NCBI GenBank assembly: GCA_028277795.1 | Contig: JANQFP010000158.1 | Location: 1-54,130 of the forward strand | Direction of reading: 5' to 3' | DNA length: 54,130 nucleotides | Source: Rhodospirillales bacterium | GTDB lineage: Bacteria; Pseudomonadota; Alphaproteobacteria; Rhodospirillales; JANQFP01 | In this document: piece by piece, positions 9,721 to 17,938 of the stretch | Numbering within the stretch: position 1 is the stretch's first letter | Layout: every line of letters begins with the position of its first letter | Notes under the pieces: generated by a model | Databases searched by the model: none | The model's input: the letters and a program-made list of their open reading frames with translations, nothing else | Told to the model about the DNA's origin: nothing | Translations under genes and position numbers: made by a program

Positions 9721-10062
9721 TCACACGTGGAAGGACTCGCCGCACCCGCACCGGCCCTTTTCGTTGGGGTTGCGGAACACGAACCCTGACTCCAGCTTGC
9801 TCTCCACGTAGTCCATCTCGGTGCCGATGATGAACATGGTGGCCTTGGGATCGATGAGGATGGTCACGCCCTTGTCCTCGACGATTTCGTCGAACGGGTT
9901 CTTCTCGTCGGCGAACTCGAGGGTATACGACATCCCGGAACAGCCCTTGGTGCGGATGCCGATGCGCACCCCGGCGCTGGGCTTGCCGCGGCCGGCCAGC
10001 AGGGCCTTGACCCGCTCCGCCGCGGTCTCCGTCAACGTCATCGGCTGAGGACGTTCGTTCAT
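9721..10062 (-). CDS. iscA: Iron-sulfur cluster assembly protein IscA
   Basis: A 113-residue A-type carrier. The three conserved cysteines are present: one in TKGCSG and two in the C-terminal CGCGESF. It accepts clusters from IscU and passes them, mainly as [4Fe-4S], to apo-targets. The ATG at 10062 is preceded by GGGAGAAGAAG. It lies 36 bp after iscU and is read in the same direction. Confidence 0.96.
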   Translation of the reverse strand: MNERPQPMTLTETAAERVKALLAGRGKPSAGVRIGIRTKGCSGMSYTLEFADEKNPFDEIVEDKGVTILIDPKATMFIIGTEMDYVESKLESGFVFRNPNEKGRCGCGESFHV

Positions 10063-10098
10063 GGACTTCTTCTCCCCACCGGTGCGGGTGGAGGCGGC

Positions 10099-10506
10099 CT
10101 ACTCGGCCGCCTCGATCTTGTCGTCGTCGTCGCGCTTGGCCTTGTAGTCGGCGACCGCGGCCTTGATAGCATCCTCGGCCAGAACCGAGCAATGAATCTT
10201 GACCGGCGGCAGGGCCAGGTGCTCGGCGATCTCGGTGTTCTTGATGGTCGAGGCCTCGTCGACGGACTTGCCCTTGACCCACTCGGTGACCAGGGACGAC
10301 GAGGCGATGGCCGAGCCGCAGCCGAAGGTCTTGAACTTGGCGTCCTCGATGATGCCCTCGGCGTCCACCTTGATCTGCAGCTTCATCACGTCGCCGCAGG
10401 CCGGCGCGCCGACCAGCCCGGTCCCGACGCTGTCGTCGTTCTTGTCGAGCGAGCCGACGTTGCGCGGGTGCTCGTAATGGTCAATGACCTTGTCGCTGTA
10501 TGCCAT
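10099..10506 (-). CDS. iscU: Fe-S cluster scaffold IscU
   Basis: A 135-residue scaffold on which IscS sulfur and iron are assembled into [2Fe-2S]. The ligands are in GAPACGD (with the conserved Asp), TFGCGSAIA and HCSVLAEDA, and the HscA recognition motif LPPVK lies directly before the third cysteine. The C-terminus is rich in Lys and Asp. ATG 10506 follows GGAGAACAACC. Adjacent to iscS (43 bp gap). Confidence 0.97.
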   Translation of the reverse strand: MAYSDKVIDHYEHPRNVGSLDKNDDSVGTGLVGAPACGDVMKLQIKVDAEGIIEDAKFKTFGCGSAIASSSLVTEWVKGKSVDEASTIKNTEIAEHLALPPVKIHCSVLAEDAIKAAVADYKAKRDDDDKIEAAE

Positions 10507-10549
10507 GGTTGTTCTCCGTCTTTGACTGGCGTTCGAGTTCCTCGGGCGA

Positions 10550-11833
10550 TCAGTGCTCGGCCCATTCGATGGACTTCAGGTCGATGCCTTCCTGGGCCAT
10601 CTCCCAGAGCGGACTCATCTGGCGCAGGCGTTCCACCTCGCCGGCGATCTTCTCGACCGCGTAGTCGACCTCGTCCTCGGTGGTGAACCGGCCGAGGCCG
10701 ATGCGCAGACTGGTGTGGGCCAGCTCCTCGTCCACTCCGAGGGCGCGCAGCACGTAGGACGGCTCCAGGGACGCCGACGTGCAGGCCGACCCCGAGGACA
10801 CGGCCAGCTCCTTGATGCCCATCATCAGGCCCTCGCCCTCCACGTAGGCGAAGCTGATGTTGAGATTGCCGGGGATGCGCTGCTCCAGGTCGCCGTTGAC
10901 GTAGACCTCGGGCAGGCGTTCGACGATGCCCTCGTAGAAGCGGTCGCGGAGCATGCGCAGGCGTTCCGCCTCGGCCCCCATCTCGGCCTTGGCGATGGCG
11001 CACGCCGCGCCCAGACCGACGCACAGCGGTGTCGGCAGGGTGCCGGAGCGCATGCCGCGCTCCTGTCCGCCGCCGGTGATCAGCGCCGCCAGGCGCACCC
11101 GCGGCCGGCGCCGGACGTACAGCGCCCCGATGCCCTTGGGACCGTAGATCTTGTGGCCCGAGATGCTCAGCAGATCGATGTTCATCTCGTCCACGTCGAG
11201 CGGGATCTTGCCCACGGCTTGGGCCGCATCGGTGTGGAAGAACACCTTGCGCTCGCGGCAGATGGCGCCGATCTCCTTGATCGGCTGGATGACCCCGATC
11301 TCGTTGTTGACCGCCATGATGGAGACGATGACCGTCTTGTCGGTGATGGCTTCGCGCAACTGGTCGAGGTCGATCAGCCCATCCTGGCGCACCGGCAGGT
11401 AGGTGACGTCGAACCCCTCCTGCTCCAGGTGCCGGCAGCTATCCAGCACGCACTTGTGCTCGGTCACGCAGGTCACGACGTGGTTCTTGCGGTCCTTGTA
11501 GAACCGGGCCACGCCCTTCAGGGCCAGGTTGTTGGACTCGGTGGCGCCGGAGGTGAAGATGACCTCGCGGGGGTCGGCGCCGATGATGTCCGCCACCTGG
11601 GACCGCGCCGTCTCCACGGCTTCCTCCGATTCCCAGCCGTAGGCGTGGTTGCGCGAGTGGGGATTGCCGAACTTCTCGGTGAAGTACGGGAGCATGGCCT
11701 CGACCACCCGCGGATCGGTGGGCGTCGTCGCCTGGTAGTCGAGGTAGACCGGCGCCTTGCGATTGCGGGGGGCACCCGCCGGGCCCGCGTCGGCCCGCGT
11801 CGTCAGAGCTGCTGTTTCGGGCATGTCGTCCAT
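10550..11833 (-). CDS. iscS: Cysteine desulfurase IscS
   Basis: A 427-residue PLP enzyme that takes sulfur from cysteine as a persulfide. The PLP lysine is in [12 protein letters not shown] and the catalytic loop cysteine in [15 protein letters not shown]. The C-terminal tail ends SIEWAEH, similar to the IscS tail that docks IscU, which marks this copy as the real ISC donor. An N-terminal extension of about 25 residues precedes the usual start ([10 protein letters not shown]). It lies 38 bp after a second desulfurase gene and 43 bp before iscU. Sulfur acceptors encoded here include IscU and MnmA. Confidence 0.96.
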   Translation of the reverse strand: MDDMPETAALTTRADAGPAGAPRNRKAPVYLDYQATTPTDPRVVEAMLPYFTEKFGNPHSRNHAYGWESEEAVETARSQVADIIGADPREVIFTSGATESNNLALKGVARFYKDRKNHVVTCVTEHKCVLDSCRHLEQEGFDVTYLPVRQDGLIDLDQLREAITDKTVIVSIMAVNNEIGVIQPIKEIGAICRERKVFFHTDAAQAVGKIPLDVDEMNIDLLSISGHKIYGPKGIGALYVRRRPRVRLAALITGGGQERGMRSGTLPTPLCVGLGAACAIAKAEMGAEAERLRMLRDRFYEGIVERLPEVYVNGDLEQRIPGNLNISFAYVEGEGLMMGIKELAVSSGSACTSASLEPSYVLRALGVDEELAHTSLRIGLGRFTTEDEVDYAVEKIAGEVERLRQMSPLWEMAQEGIDLKSIEWAEH

Positions 11834-11871
11834 GGTTACACCTTCTTATTCGCCTCTCGTGCGTTGTTCCC

Positions 11872-12990
11872 TCACGCCGCCGCGGCGTCGGCGCCCGCCC
11901 GTTCGGCGAGGGCACCCCATGCCGCGACGAAGGTCTCCACGTCATCGTCCGTGCTGGGCCAGCCGAGGCTCACGCGGATGGCGGTCGAGGCCACCTCCGC
12001 CGCGACGCCCATGGCGGCCAGAACGTGGCTCGCCGCCACATTGCCCGACCCGCAAGCGGAGCCCGCGCTCACGGCGACACCGGCCAGGTCGAGGGCCATC
12101 ACCTGGGTCTGGCCGCTGACGCCCGGCAGGGTGAAGCAACTGGTGTTGGGCAGGCGCTCCGCGCCCGCCCCGAACACGGTGGTCCCGCGGGCAATGGTCC
12201 GCACCCGCTCTTCCAAACGGTCCCGCAGACCGGCGAGCCGTGCGAACGTGGCCAGCATCTCTCCCGCGGCGTCCGCTGCGGCCCCGAAGCCGGCGATCCC
12301 GGGGATGTTCTCGGTCCCGGCCCGCAGGCCCTTCTCCTGGCCACCGCCGAGGATGGCCGGGGCCAGCGTCACGTCGTCCGCCGCGACCAGGGCGCCGACA
12401 CCCGGCGGTCCGCCCATTTTGTGGGCCGACAGGGACAGCATGTGGACGCCCAGGGCATCGACGTCGACCGGGATCCTGCCCGCCGCCTGGACGGCGTCGC
12501 AGTGGATCAGGGCACCGTGGCGCCGGGCGATGTCTGCCACCTCGGCGACCGGCTGGATGACCCCCGTCTCGTTGTTGGCGAGCATGACCGACACCACGGC
12601 CGGGGTCGATTGGGAGGCCATGATCCGGTCGAGCGCGCCGGTGTCGATCACACCGTTGGCGTCCACCGGGACGAGGGCCGCATCCCGCGCCACCTTGAGC
12701 ACCGAGGGGTGTTCCACCGCGGATACGGCAACCGCCGGCCGGCCGCACCCGCGCAACGCCATGTTGTTGGCTTCGCTGCCGCTGCTGGTGAACACGACCT
12801 GGGCCGGGGCGGCCCCGACCAGGGCGGCGACCTTCTCCCGCGCCTCCTCGACCGCCTTTCGCGTGGCGCGCCCGGCGCCATGGGCCGACGAGGCGTTGCC
12901 GATCAGCGCCAGAGCCGCGGCGGCGGCTTCGGCGGCGGCCGGCACGACGGCGGTCGTCGCGTTGTGATCCAGGTAGGCCGAGCGTTCCAT
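11872..12990 (-). CDS. Second cysteine desulfurase (NifS-like class V aminotransferase)
   Basis: A 372-residue paralogue of IscS. It keeps the PLP lysine (SLSAHKMGGPPG) and a catalytic cysteine in a long loop (VSAGSACGSGNVAASH), so it is probably active. It lacks the SIEWxxH-type tail that IscS uses to hold IscU. It sits between iscR and iscS in the same operon, and both ribosome-binding regions and gene spacing are normal. In nitrogen fixers NifS serves nitrogenase, but no nif gene is present here, so I give no symbol. Its acceptor is unknown. Confidence 0.88.
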   Translation of the reverse strand: MERSAYLDHNATTAVVPAAAEAAAAALALIGNASSAHGAGRATRKAVEEAREKVAALVGAAPAQVVFTSSGSEANNMALRGCGRPAVAVSAVEHPSVLKVARDAALVPVDANGVIDTGALDRIMASQSTPAVVSVMLANNETGVIQPVAEVADIARRHGALIHCDAVQAAGRIPVDVDALGVHMLSLSAHKMGGPPGVGALVAADDVTLAPAILGGGQEKGLRAGTENIPGIAGFGAAADAAGEMLATFARLAGLRDRLEERVRTIARGTTVFGAGAERLPNTSCFTLPGVSGQTQVMALDLAGVAVSAGSACGSGNVAASHVLAAMGVAAEVASTAIRVSLGWPSTDDDVETFVAAWGALAERAGADAAAA

Positions 12991-13040
12991 AACCGGTATC
13001 CGGGTCGCGGGTGTGTTTGTGGTCTGCGTGCGCGACCGCC

Positions 13041-13529
13041 CTACTCGGCGGCGACCGTCGGTTCCATGCGGTGGCCGGCGGCCTCGGGGCCGCGCAGATA
13101 GAGCCCGCTGGTGCCGAGAACCCGCTTCTCGCAGACGTCGGCGATGGTCACCGAACTCAGGTACAGGTAGATCTGGTTACCCAGTTCCGCCCACAGGTCG
13201 TGGGTGAGACATCGGCCCTTCAGGGAGTGGCAACCGGTCGGCGAGCCGGGGGCGCACCGTGTGGTGTTGATGGGTTCGTCGACGGCCAGAATGATGTCGG
13301 AGATCCTGAGGTCGGCGGCGCTGCGCGAGAGCAGGTAACCGCCGCCCGGCCCGCGCACGCTCTTGACCAGACCGCCTCGGCGCAGCTTGCCGAAAAGCTG
13401 CTCCAGGTAGGAGAGCGAGATCTCCTGGCGCTCCGCCACGTCGGCGAGAGCCACCGGCTTGCCGCTGCTGTGGTGGGCCAGGTCCACCATCGCCATCACG
13501 GCATATCGTCCCTTGGTGCTGAGTTTCAC
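13041..13529 (-). CDS. iscR: Fe-S dependent transcription regulator IscR (Rrf2 family)
   Basis: A 162-residue regulator with an N-terminal winged helix (MKLSTKGRYAVMAMVDLA, then LSYLEQLFGKLRRGGLV with the recognition helix) and the three-cysteine cluster motif CAPGSPTGCHSLKGRC. In its [2Fe-2S] form IscR represses the isc operon. Translation starts at GTG 13529 behind a strong AAGGAGAAGG site. Only 41 bp separate it from cysE, so the two may be cotranscribed; I did not find a clear IscR palindrome in that gap. Confidence 0.93.
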   Translation of the reverse strand: MKLSTKGRYAVMAMVDLAHHSSGKPVALADVAERQEISLSYLEQLFGKLRRGGLVKSVRGPGGGYLLSRSAADLRISDIILAVDEPINTTRCAPGSPTGCHSLKGRCLTHDLWAELGNQIYLYLSSVTIADVCEKRVLGTSGLYLRGPEAAGHRMEPTVAAE

Positions 13530-13570
13530 GTTCCTTCTCCTTTTTCCGAACCGGGCGGATGCGTCCGCTG

Positions 13571-14368
13571 TCAGCCCTTTCCGCCCGAGGCCACCGCCGT
13601 GGCCGGCTCTTCGTTATCCTGTTGGTGATCCTCTTGGTGGCCTTCGGCCGTCGCGCCCGCCGCCGACGGCTCGTCCGGCTCGACCTCCGCCAGCCGCCCC
13701 TCGAGTTCCTCGATCCGGTCCATGAGGCCGGTCATCTGGCGGCGCAGGGTGTCGATGGTCTGGAAGACCGGATCGGGCGCCCCGTCCACCGGCTCGCCGT
13801 AGGCCACGAACTCCTTGGCCCGGGAGCGGTCGCGCGGCATGACCACGTGGGCCGGGATGCCCACCGCGGTGACCCCCGGAGGGATGTCCTTGTGGACCAC
13901 CGAGTTGGCCCCGATGCGCGCGCCCTCGCCGACGGTGATGGGGCCCAGAACCTGCGCCCCCGACCCGACGATGACGCCGTCGTGCAGGGTGGGATGGCGT
14001 TTCCGGTCCACCTGCCTGTCGGAATCGACGGCCGGGGAGACGCCGCCCAGGGTGACGCCCTGATAGAGCGTGACGTCGTCGCCGATGATCGAGGTCTCGC
14101 CGATCACCACCCCGGTCGCGTGGTCGATGACGAAGCGCCGGCCGATGCGGGCGGCCGGATGGATCTCCACGGTGGTGATCAGTTTTCCCAGGTGGGCCAG
14201 GAAGCGTGCCGACAGCCGCCAGCCATGTCCCCACAGCCAGTGGGCCATTCGGTAAACGACGATGGCATGGAATCCGGGATAGCACAGCGCCACCTCGAAA
14301 CGCGATCGTGCCGCCGGATCGCGAGCCATAAACGAATCGATATCTTCTTGAAACCTCTTGAAAATCAT
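13571..14368 (-). CDS. cysE: Serine O-acetyltransferase
   Basis: A 265-residue enzyme that makes O-acetylserine, the direct precursor of cysteine. The left-handed beta-helix hexapeptide repeats are visible from about residue 70 ([41 protein letters not shown]), with the catalytic His-Asp pair in the [10 protein letters not shown] region. A short acidic/Glu-rich coiled segment follows ([16 protein letters not shown]), then a low-complexity tail. Placed first in the sulfur island: cysteine made here feeds the two desulfurases downstream. Confidence 0.94.
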   Translation of the reverse strand: MIFKRFQEDIDSFMARDPAARSRFEVALCYPGFHAIVVYRMAHWLWGHGWRLSARFLAHLGKLITTVEIHPAARIGRRFVIDHATGVVIGETSIIGDDVTLYQGVTLGGVSPAVDSDRQVDRKRHPTLHDGVIVGSGAQVLGPITVGEGARIGANSVVHKDIPPGVTAVGIPAHVVMPRDRSRAKEFVAYGEPVDGAPDPVFQTIDTLRRQMTGLMDRIEELEGRLAEVEPDEPSAAGATAEGHQEDHQQDNEEPATAVASGGKG

Positions 14369-14466
14369 GGGTCCTGCGATATGTTAATGGCGCGTCGCGG
14401 GGAGCACGACGTCACCCATGTCACCTCCGGGTGAGCTACAGTTTCGTCGTTCCCCTCGCGCATTGG

Positions 14467-14495
14467 AATATAAGATGCCCGACCAACACGGTCAA
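14467..14495 (-). promoter_or_regulatory. Sigma70-type promoter of the cysE-isc operon
   Basis: On the minus strand TTGACC (-35) and TATATT (-10) are separated by exactly 17 bp. The -10 box lies about 100 bp upstream of the cysE ATG, and the direction fits the whole cysE-iscR-isc-tenA-mnmA run. No other promoter this good was seen in the intergenic region 14369-14615. The leader of roughly 90 nt has room for operator sites, but I recognise none. Confidence 0.65.
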
Positions 14496-14615
14496 GAATA
14501 TCCGAAGAACCCTATTTTCTGCGCCGTTCGAGTTCCTGAGTATGGAACTCGGCTTTCTGTCGCATAAGTAGAAGTTCACCGTCCAGGCAGAAACCGAAGT
14601 GGACTGATCCCCGCC

Positions 14616-15263
14616 ATGCCCGAGGTCATCTTCAACGGCACCGAGGGACGTCTCGAAGGGCGATACAATCACGCCAAGCAGGACAGCGCGCCCGTCGCCC
14701 TGTTGCTGCACCCCCATCCGCAGCATGGCGGCACCATGAACCACAAGGTGGTGTTCGCCCTTTACCAGGCCTTCCAGCGCCGGGGGTTCTCGGTGCTGCG
14801 TTTCAACTTCCGCGGCGTCGGTCGTTCCCAGGGCCAGTTCGACAACGGCCAGGGCGAGCTCAGTGACGCGGCGTCGGCCCTGGACTGGATGCAGAGCTAC
14901 AACCCCAACGCCTCGGCCTGCTGGATCGGCGGCTACTCCTTCGGCGCCTGGATCGGCATGCAGCTCATGATGCGGCGACCGGAGATCAGCGGCTTCATCT
15001 CCGTCTCACCACCGGCCAGCCAACACGACTTCACCTTCCTGGCGCCGTGCCCGGCGTCGGGCCTCATCGTCCACGGCGGCGCCGACGACCTGGTGCCGGT
15101 GGCGGCGGTCAACAAGCTGGCCCGCAAGCTGGCCAGTCAGAAGAACATCACCATCGACTATCGGGTGATCGACGACTGCGATCACTTCTACGGCAGCAGC
15201 ATGGACGACCTGATCGGCCACGTGGACGACTACCTGGACAAGGCCATGGCCGAGGCGGCCTGA
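14616..15263 (+). CDS. Alpha/beta hydrolase
   Basis: A 215-residue hydrolase of the type found beside envelope and peptidase genes in many proteobacteria. The oxyanion region HPHPQHGG is followed by the nucleophile elbow GYSFG; an Asp occurs in HGGADDLVP and the catalytic His in DHFYG. Length and motifs fit the short cytoplasmic family often labelled dienelactone hydrolase/S33-like. Its substrate is unknown. It is divergent from cysE; upstream at about 14528-14548 a GAGTTC...GAACTC hairpin occurs. Its stop codon abuts a fold-back repeat element. Confidence 0.85.
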   Translation: MPEVIFNGTEGRLEGRYNHAKQDSAPVALLLHPHPQHGGTMNHKVVFALYQAFQRRGFSVLRFNFRGVGRSQGQFDNGQGELSDAASALDWMQSYNPNASACWIGGYSFGAWIGMQLMMRRPEISGFISVSPPASQHDFTFLAPCPASGLIVHGGADDLVPVAAVNKLARKLASQKNITIDYRVIDDCDHFYGSSMDDLIGHVDDYLDKAMAEAA

Positions 15264-15440
15264 CCCGCATTTCTCACATCCGCCATGGCCTGCGCGGCGC
15301 CGCCCTCCGGGTCGCATCCGGGCGGCCGCCCGCGGCGTCGCGGACCTCAACCGTAGCACAGGCTACGCTTTTCGGCCCGCTCCTCGCGGGGCGGCCGCCG
15401 GGACGCGACGCAGGCCGTGGTGGATGTGAGAAATGCGGGT
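15263..15440. repeat. 178-bp fold-back (MITE-like) element
   Basis: The 32-bp ends 15263-15294 and 15409-15440 are inverted copies with two mismatches (ACCCGCATTTCTCACATCC at one end). Inner segments (15311-15330 and 15391-15410) are also complementary, and a perfect CGTAGC-ACAG-GCTACG hairpin (15352-15367) lies at the centre. The whole element could form one long imperfect stem. It sits exactly between two convergent genes, overlapping the hydrolase stop codon by one base. There is no open reading frame. It may be a non-autonomous mobile element and could serve as a bidirectional terminator. Confidence 0.8.
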
Positions 15441-15449
15441 TAACCTCTT

Positions 15450-16538
15450 TCACGGACGGTGGAGGACGCCGCCCGTCGTCGGCTCAGGCACGCCCGTGGT
15501 CGATGGCAGGCTGAGGGGCAGGCCGTAGAGCGATCGCACGGCGAGGAAGGCGAAGGCCTGGGCCTCCAAGACGTCGCCGCGCCATCCCACCGATTCCACC
15601 GAGTCCACCGGCGCCTCCAAGGCCTGGTCCAGGGCGGCCATGAGGCTGGCGTTGTGACGGCCGCCGCCGCACACCAGCCAGCGCCGCGGCGGCGTCGGCA
15701 GGAACTCCACCGCCCTGGCCACGGCGCCGGCGGTCAGCCCGGTCAGCGTGGCCGCCCCGTCCGCCGGGCTGAGCCCCTTCACCGCGTCCCGGTGGAAATC
15801 GCTGCGGTCCAGAGATTTGGGCGGTGGCAGCCGGAAGTAGGGGTGGCGCAGCAGGGTGGCGAGGACCAGGGCGTCCACTTGGCCGCGGGCGGCCAGCCGC
15901 CCCCCCTCGTCCATGGGGCGCCGGGTGGTCCGGCGCGTCCAGTCGTCGATCAGGGCGTTGCCGGGACCGGTGTCGAAGGCGATCAGCGATCCGTCCTCGC
16001 CGATCCAGGTCACGTTGGCGATGCCGCCGATGTTGAGGACCGCCAGCGGCTTCTCCAGGTCGGTCGCCAGGGCCGCGTGAAAAAGCGGCGCGAAGGGCGC
16101 GCCCTGGCCACCCGCGGCCACGTCGCGGCTGCGGAAATCGGACACCACCGGGATGCCGGTGGCACGGGCGAGCAGGGCGCCGTCGCCGATCTGGCGGGTG
16201 AGCTGGTTCCCGGGCCGGTGCAGCACCGTATGGCCGTGAAAGCCGATAACGTCCACGTCGGACGTCGCCAGGCCGTGATCGTCCAGCAGTCGGCGGACGG
16301 CCTCGGCGTGGCGCAGGGTGAGGTCGCGGACCGTCTCCGCCTTCGGTTCGTTGTCCAGATAGGCGCGCAGGAGCTCACCCTGGAGGCGCAGATGAAAGGC
16401 CGTGTCGTAAACGCTGGTGGCGGCGGGCCCCAGGTCGCCGACACGCTCGCCGTCGGTGCGCACGATGGCAGCGTCCATGCCGTCCATGGACGTGCCGCTC
16501 ATCAGGCCCAGCGCCGTCAGCGTCCTCCGTTCCGTCAT
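15450..16538 (-). CDS. anmK: Anhydro-N-acetylmuramic acid kinase
   Basis: A 362-residue sugar kinase that hydrolyses the 1,6-anhydro ring and phosphorylates anhydro-MurNAc during recycling of cell-wall fragments. The N-terminal [14 protein letters not shown] motif is diagnostic; further ATPase-fold motifs are [23 protein letters not shown] and [13 protein letters not shown], plus VCGGGRHN near the C-terminus. Divergent from tyrS, 110 bp away. The same window also encodes other peptidoglycan enzymes (PBP1A, amidase), but not in one operon with it. Confidence 0.95.
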   Translation of the reverse strand: MTERRTLTALGLMSGTSMDGMDAAIVRTDGERVGDLGPAATSVYDTAFHLRLQGELLRAYLDNEPKAETVRDLTLRHAEAVRRLLDDHGLATSDVDVIGFHGHTVLHRPGNQLTRQIGDGALLARATGIPVVSDFRSRDVAAGGQGAPFAPLFHAALATDLEKPLAVLNIGGIANVTWIGEDGSLIAFDTGPGNALIDDWTRRTTRRPMDEGGRLAARGQVDALVLATLLRHPYFRLPPPKSLDRSDFHRDAVKGLSPADGAATLTGLTAGAVARAVEFLPTPPRRWLVCGGGRHNASLMAALDQALEAPVDSVESVGWRGDVLEAQAFAFLAVRSLYGLPLSLPSTTGVPEPTTGGVLHRP

Positions 16539-16648
16539 GCCCGTCCTTCATGGCGGCGCCGTTGTGCGGTGCAGCGCTTTGTGTTAAGCCGGCCGCGCCC
16601 GACGCCGGTTGCTCCTGGCGCCGAGACCTTACCAGGGATGCCGGACCG

Positions 16649-17902
16649 ATGACCACGTTCCGCTCGGACTTCCTGCGCACCATCGACCAGCGCGGCTTCA
16701 TCCACCAATGCACCGATGCCGAGGCATTGGACGCGAGGGCGGCGGATCAGGTGGTGACCGCCTACATCGGTTTCGACTGCACGGCGCCCAGCCTGCATGC
16801 GGGCAGCCTGGTGTCCATCATGCTGCTGCGTTGGCTGCAGCGCACCGGCCACCGGCCCATCGTGCTCATGGGCGGCGGCACCACCAAGGTGGGCGACCCC
16901 TCGGGCAAGGACGAATCCCGTCAACTGCTGACCGACGACCAGATCGCCGCCAACATGGCCGGCATCCGGGCGGTGTTCGAACGCTACCTGACCTTCGGCG
17001 ACGGTCCCACCGACGCGGTCATGGTCAACAACGCCGACTGGCTCGACCAGCTGGAGTACATCCCGTTCCTGCGCGAGTACGGCCGCCATTTCACCATCAA
17101 CCGCATGCTCACCTTCGAGTCGGTGAAGCTGCGCCTGGAGCGGGAGCAGCCGCTGACCTTCCTGGAGTTCAACTACATGATCCTCCAGGCCTACGACTTC
17201 CTGGAGCTGGCCCGGCGCCACGATTGCGCGCTGCAGATGGGCGGATCGGATCAGTGGGGCAACATCGTCGGCGGCGTCGAACTGGGACGGCGGGTCGACG
17301 GGCGCGCCCTGTTCGGCCTGACCACGCCGCTGCTCACGGCCGCGTCGGGGGCAAAAATGGGGAAGACGGCGAGCGGCGCCGTGTGGCTCAACGCCGATAT
17401 GCTGTCGCCCTATGACTACTGGCAGTACTGGCGCAACACCGAGGACGCCGACGTGGGCCGCTTCCTGCGTCTGTTCACCGACCTTCCCCTGGACGAGATC
17501 GCCCGGCTGGAGGCCCTGGAAGGAGTCGAAGTCAACGAGGCCAAGAAGGTGCTGGCCGACGAGGCGACCGAGATGTGCCATGGCGCCGCTGCGGCGCTGG
17601 AGGCGGCCGAGACGGCACGGCGCACCTTCGAGGATGGCGGCCTCGGCGAAGGCCTGCCCACGGTCGAGGTGGCGCGGGCGGAACTGGCCGGCGGCATCCC
17701 CGCATTCGAGCTGCTGCGGCGGGCCGGCCTCGCCGCCAGCGGCGGCGAAGCGCGCCGGCTGATCAAAGGCGGTGGCGGGCGCCTCAACGACGCCCCCATC
17801 GACAACGAGACCCGATCGGTCACCGACGCCGACCTCACCGGTGACGGCGTCATCAAGCTTTCCGCCGGCAAGAAGCGTCACGCGCTGGTTCGCGCCGTGT
17901 GA
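16649..17902 (+). CDS. tyrS: Tyrosyl-tRNA synthetase
   Basis: A 417-residue class I synthetase that charges tRNA-Tyr. The HIGH-type signature is HAGS ([11 protein letters not shown]) and the KMSKS loop is KMGKT, a pairing common in alphaproteobacterial and mitochondrial TyrRS. Tyr-binding residues lie in [10 protein letters not shown] and [12 protein letters not shown]-terminal S4 RNA-binding domain is present ([17 protein letters not shown]). The frame is open 33 codons upstream, but ATG 16649 gives the normal N-terminus. It converges on the AsmA-like gene, with 36 bp between stops. Confidence 0.96.
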   Translation: MTTFRSDFLRTIDQRGFIHQCTDAEALDARAADQVVTAYIGFDCTAPSLHAGSLVSIMLLRWLQRTGHRPIVLMGGGTTKVGDPSGKDESRQLLTDDQIAANMAGIRAVFERYLTFGDGPTDAVMVNNADWLDQLEYIPFLREYGRHFTINRMLTFESVKLRLEREQPLTFLEFNYMILQAYDFLELARRHDCALQMGGSDQWGNIVGGVELGRRVDGRALFGLTTPLLTAASGAKMGKTASGAVWLNADMLSPYDYWQYWRNTEDADVGRFLRLFTDLPLDEIARLEALEGVEVNEAKKVLADEATEMCHGAAAALEAAETARRTFEDGGLGEGLPTVEVARAELAGGIPAFELLRRAGLAASGGEARRLIKGGGGRLNDAPIDNETRSVTDADLTGDGVIKLSAGKKRHALVRAV

Positions 17903-17938
17903 CGAAACCCGACGGTCCGGCCTCGCGGAACGTCGGCG

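Noticed and set aside
10553-12967. 804-aa plus-strand frame opposite iscS and the second desulfurase
   Set aside because: It covers two conserved minus-strand genes and shows the composition of a third-position shadow.
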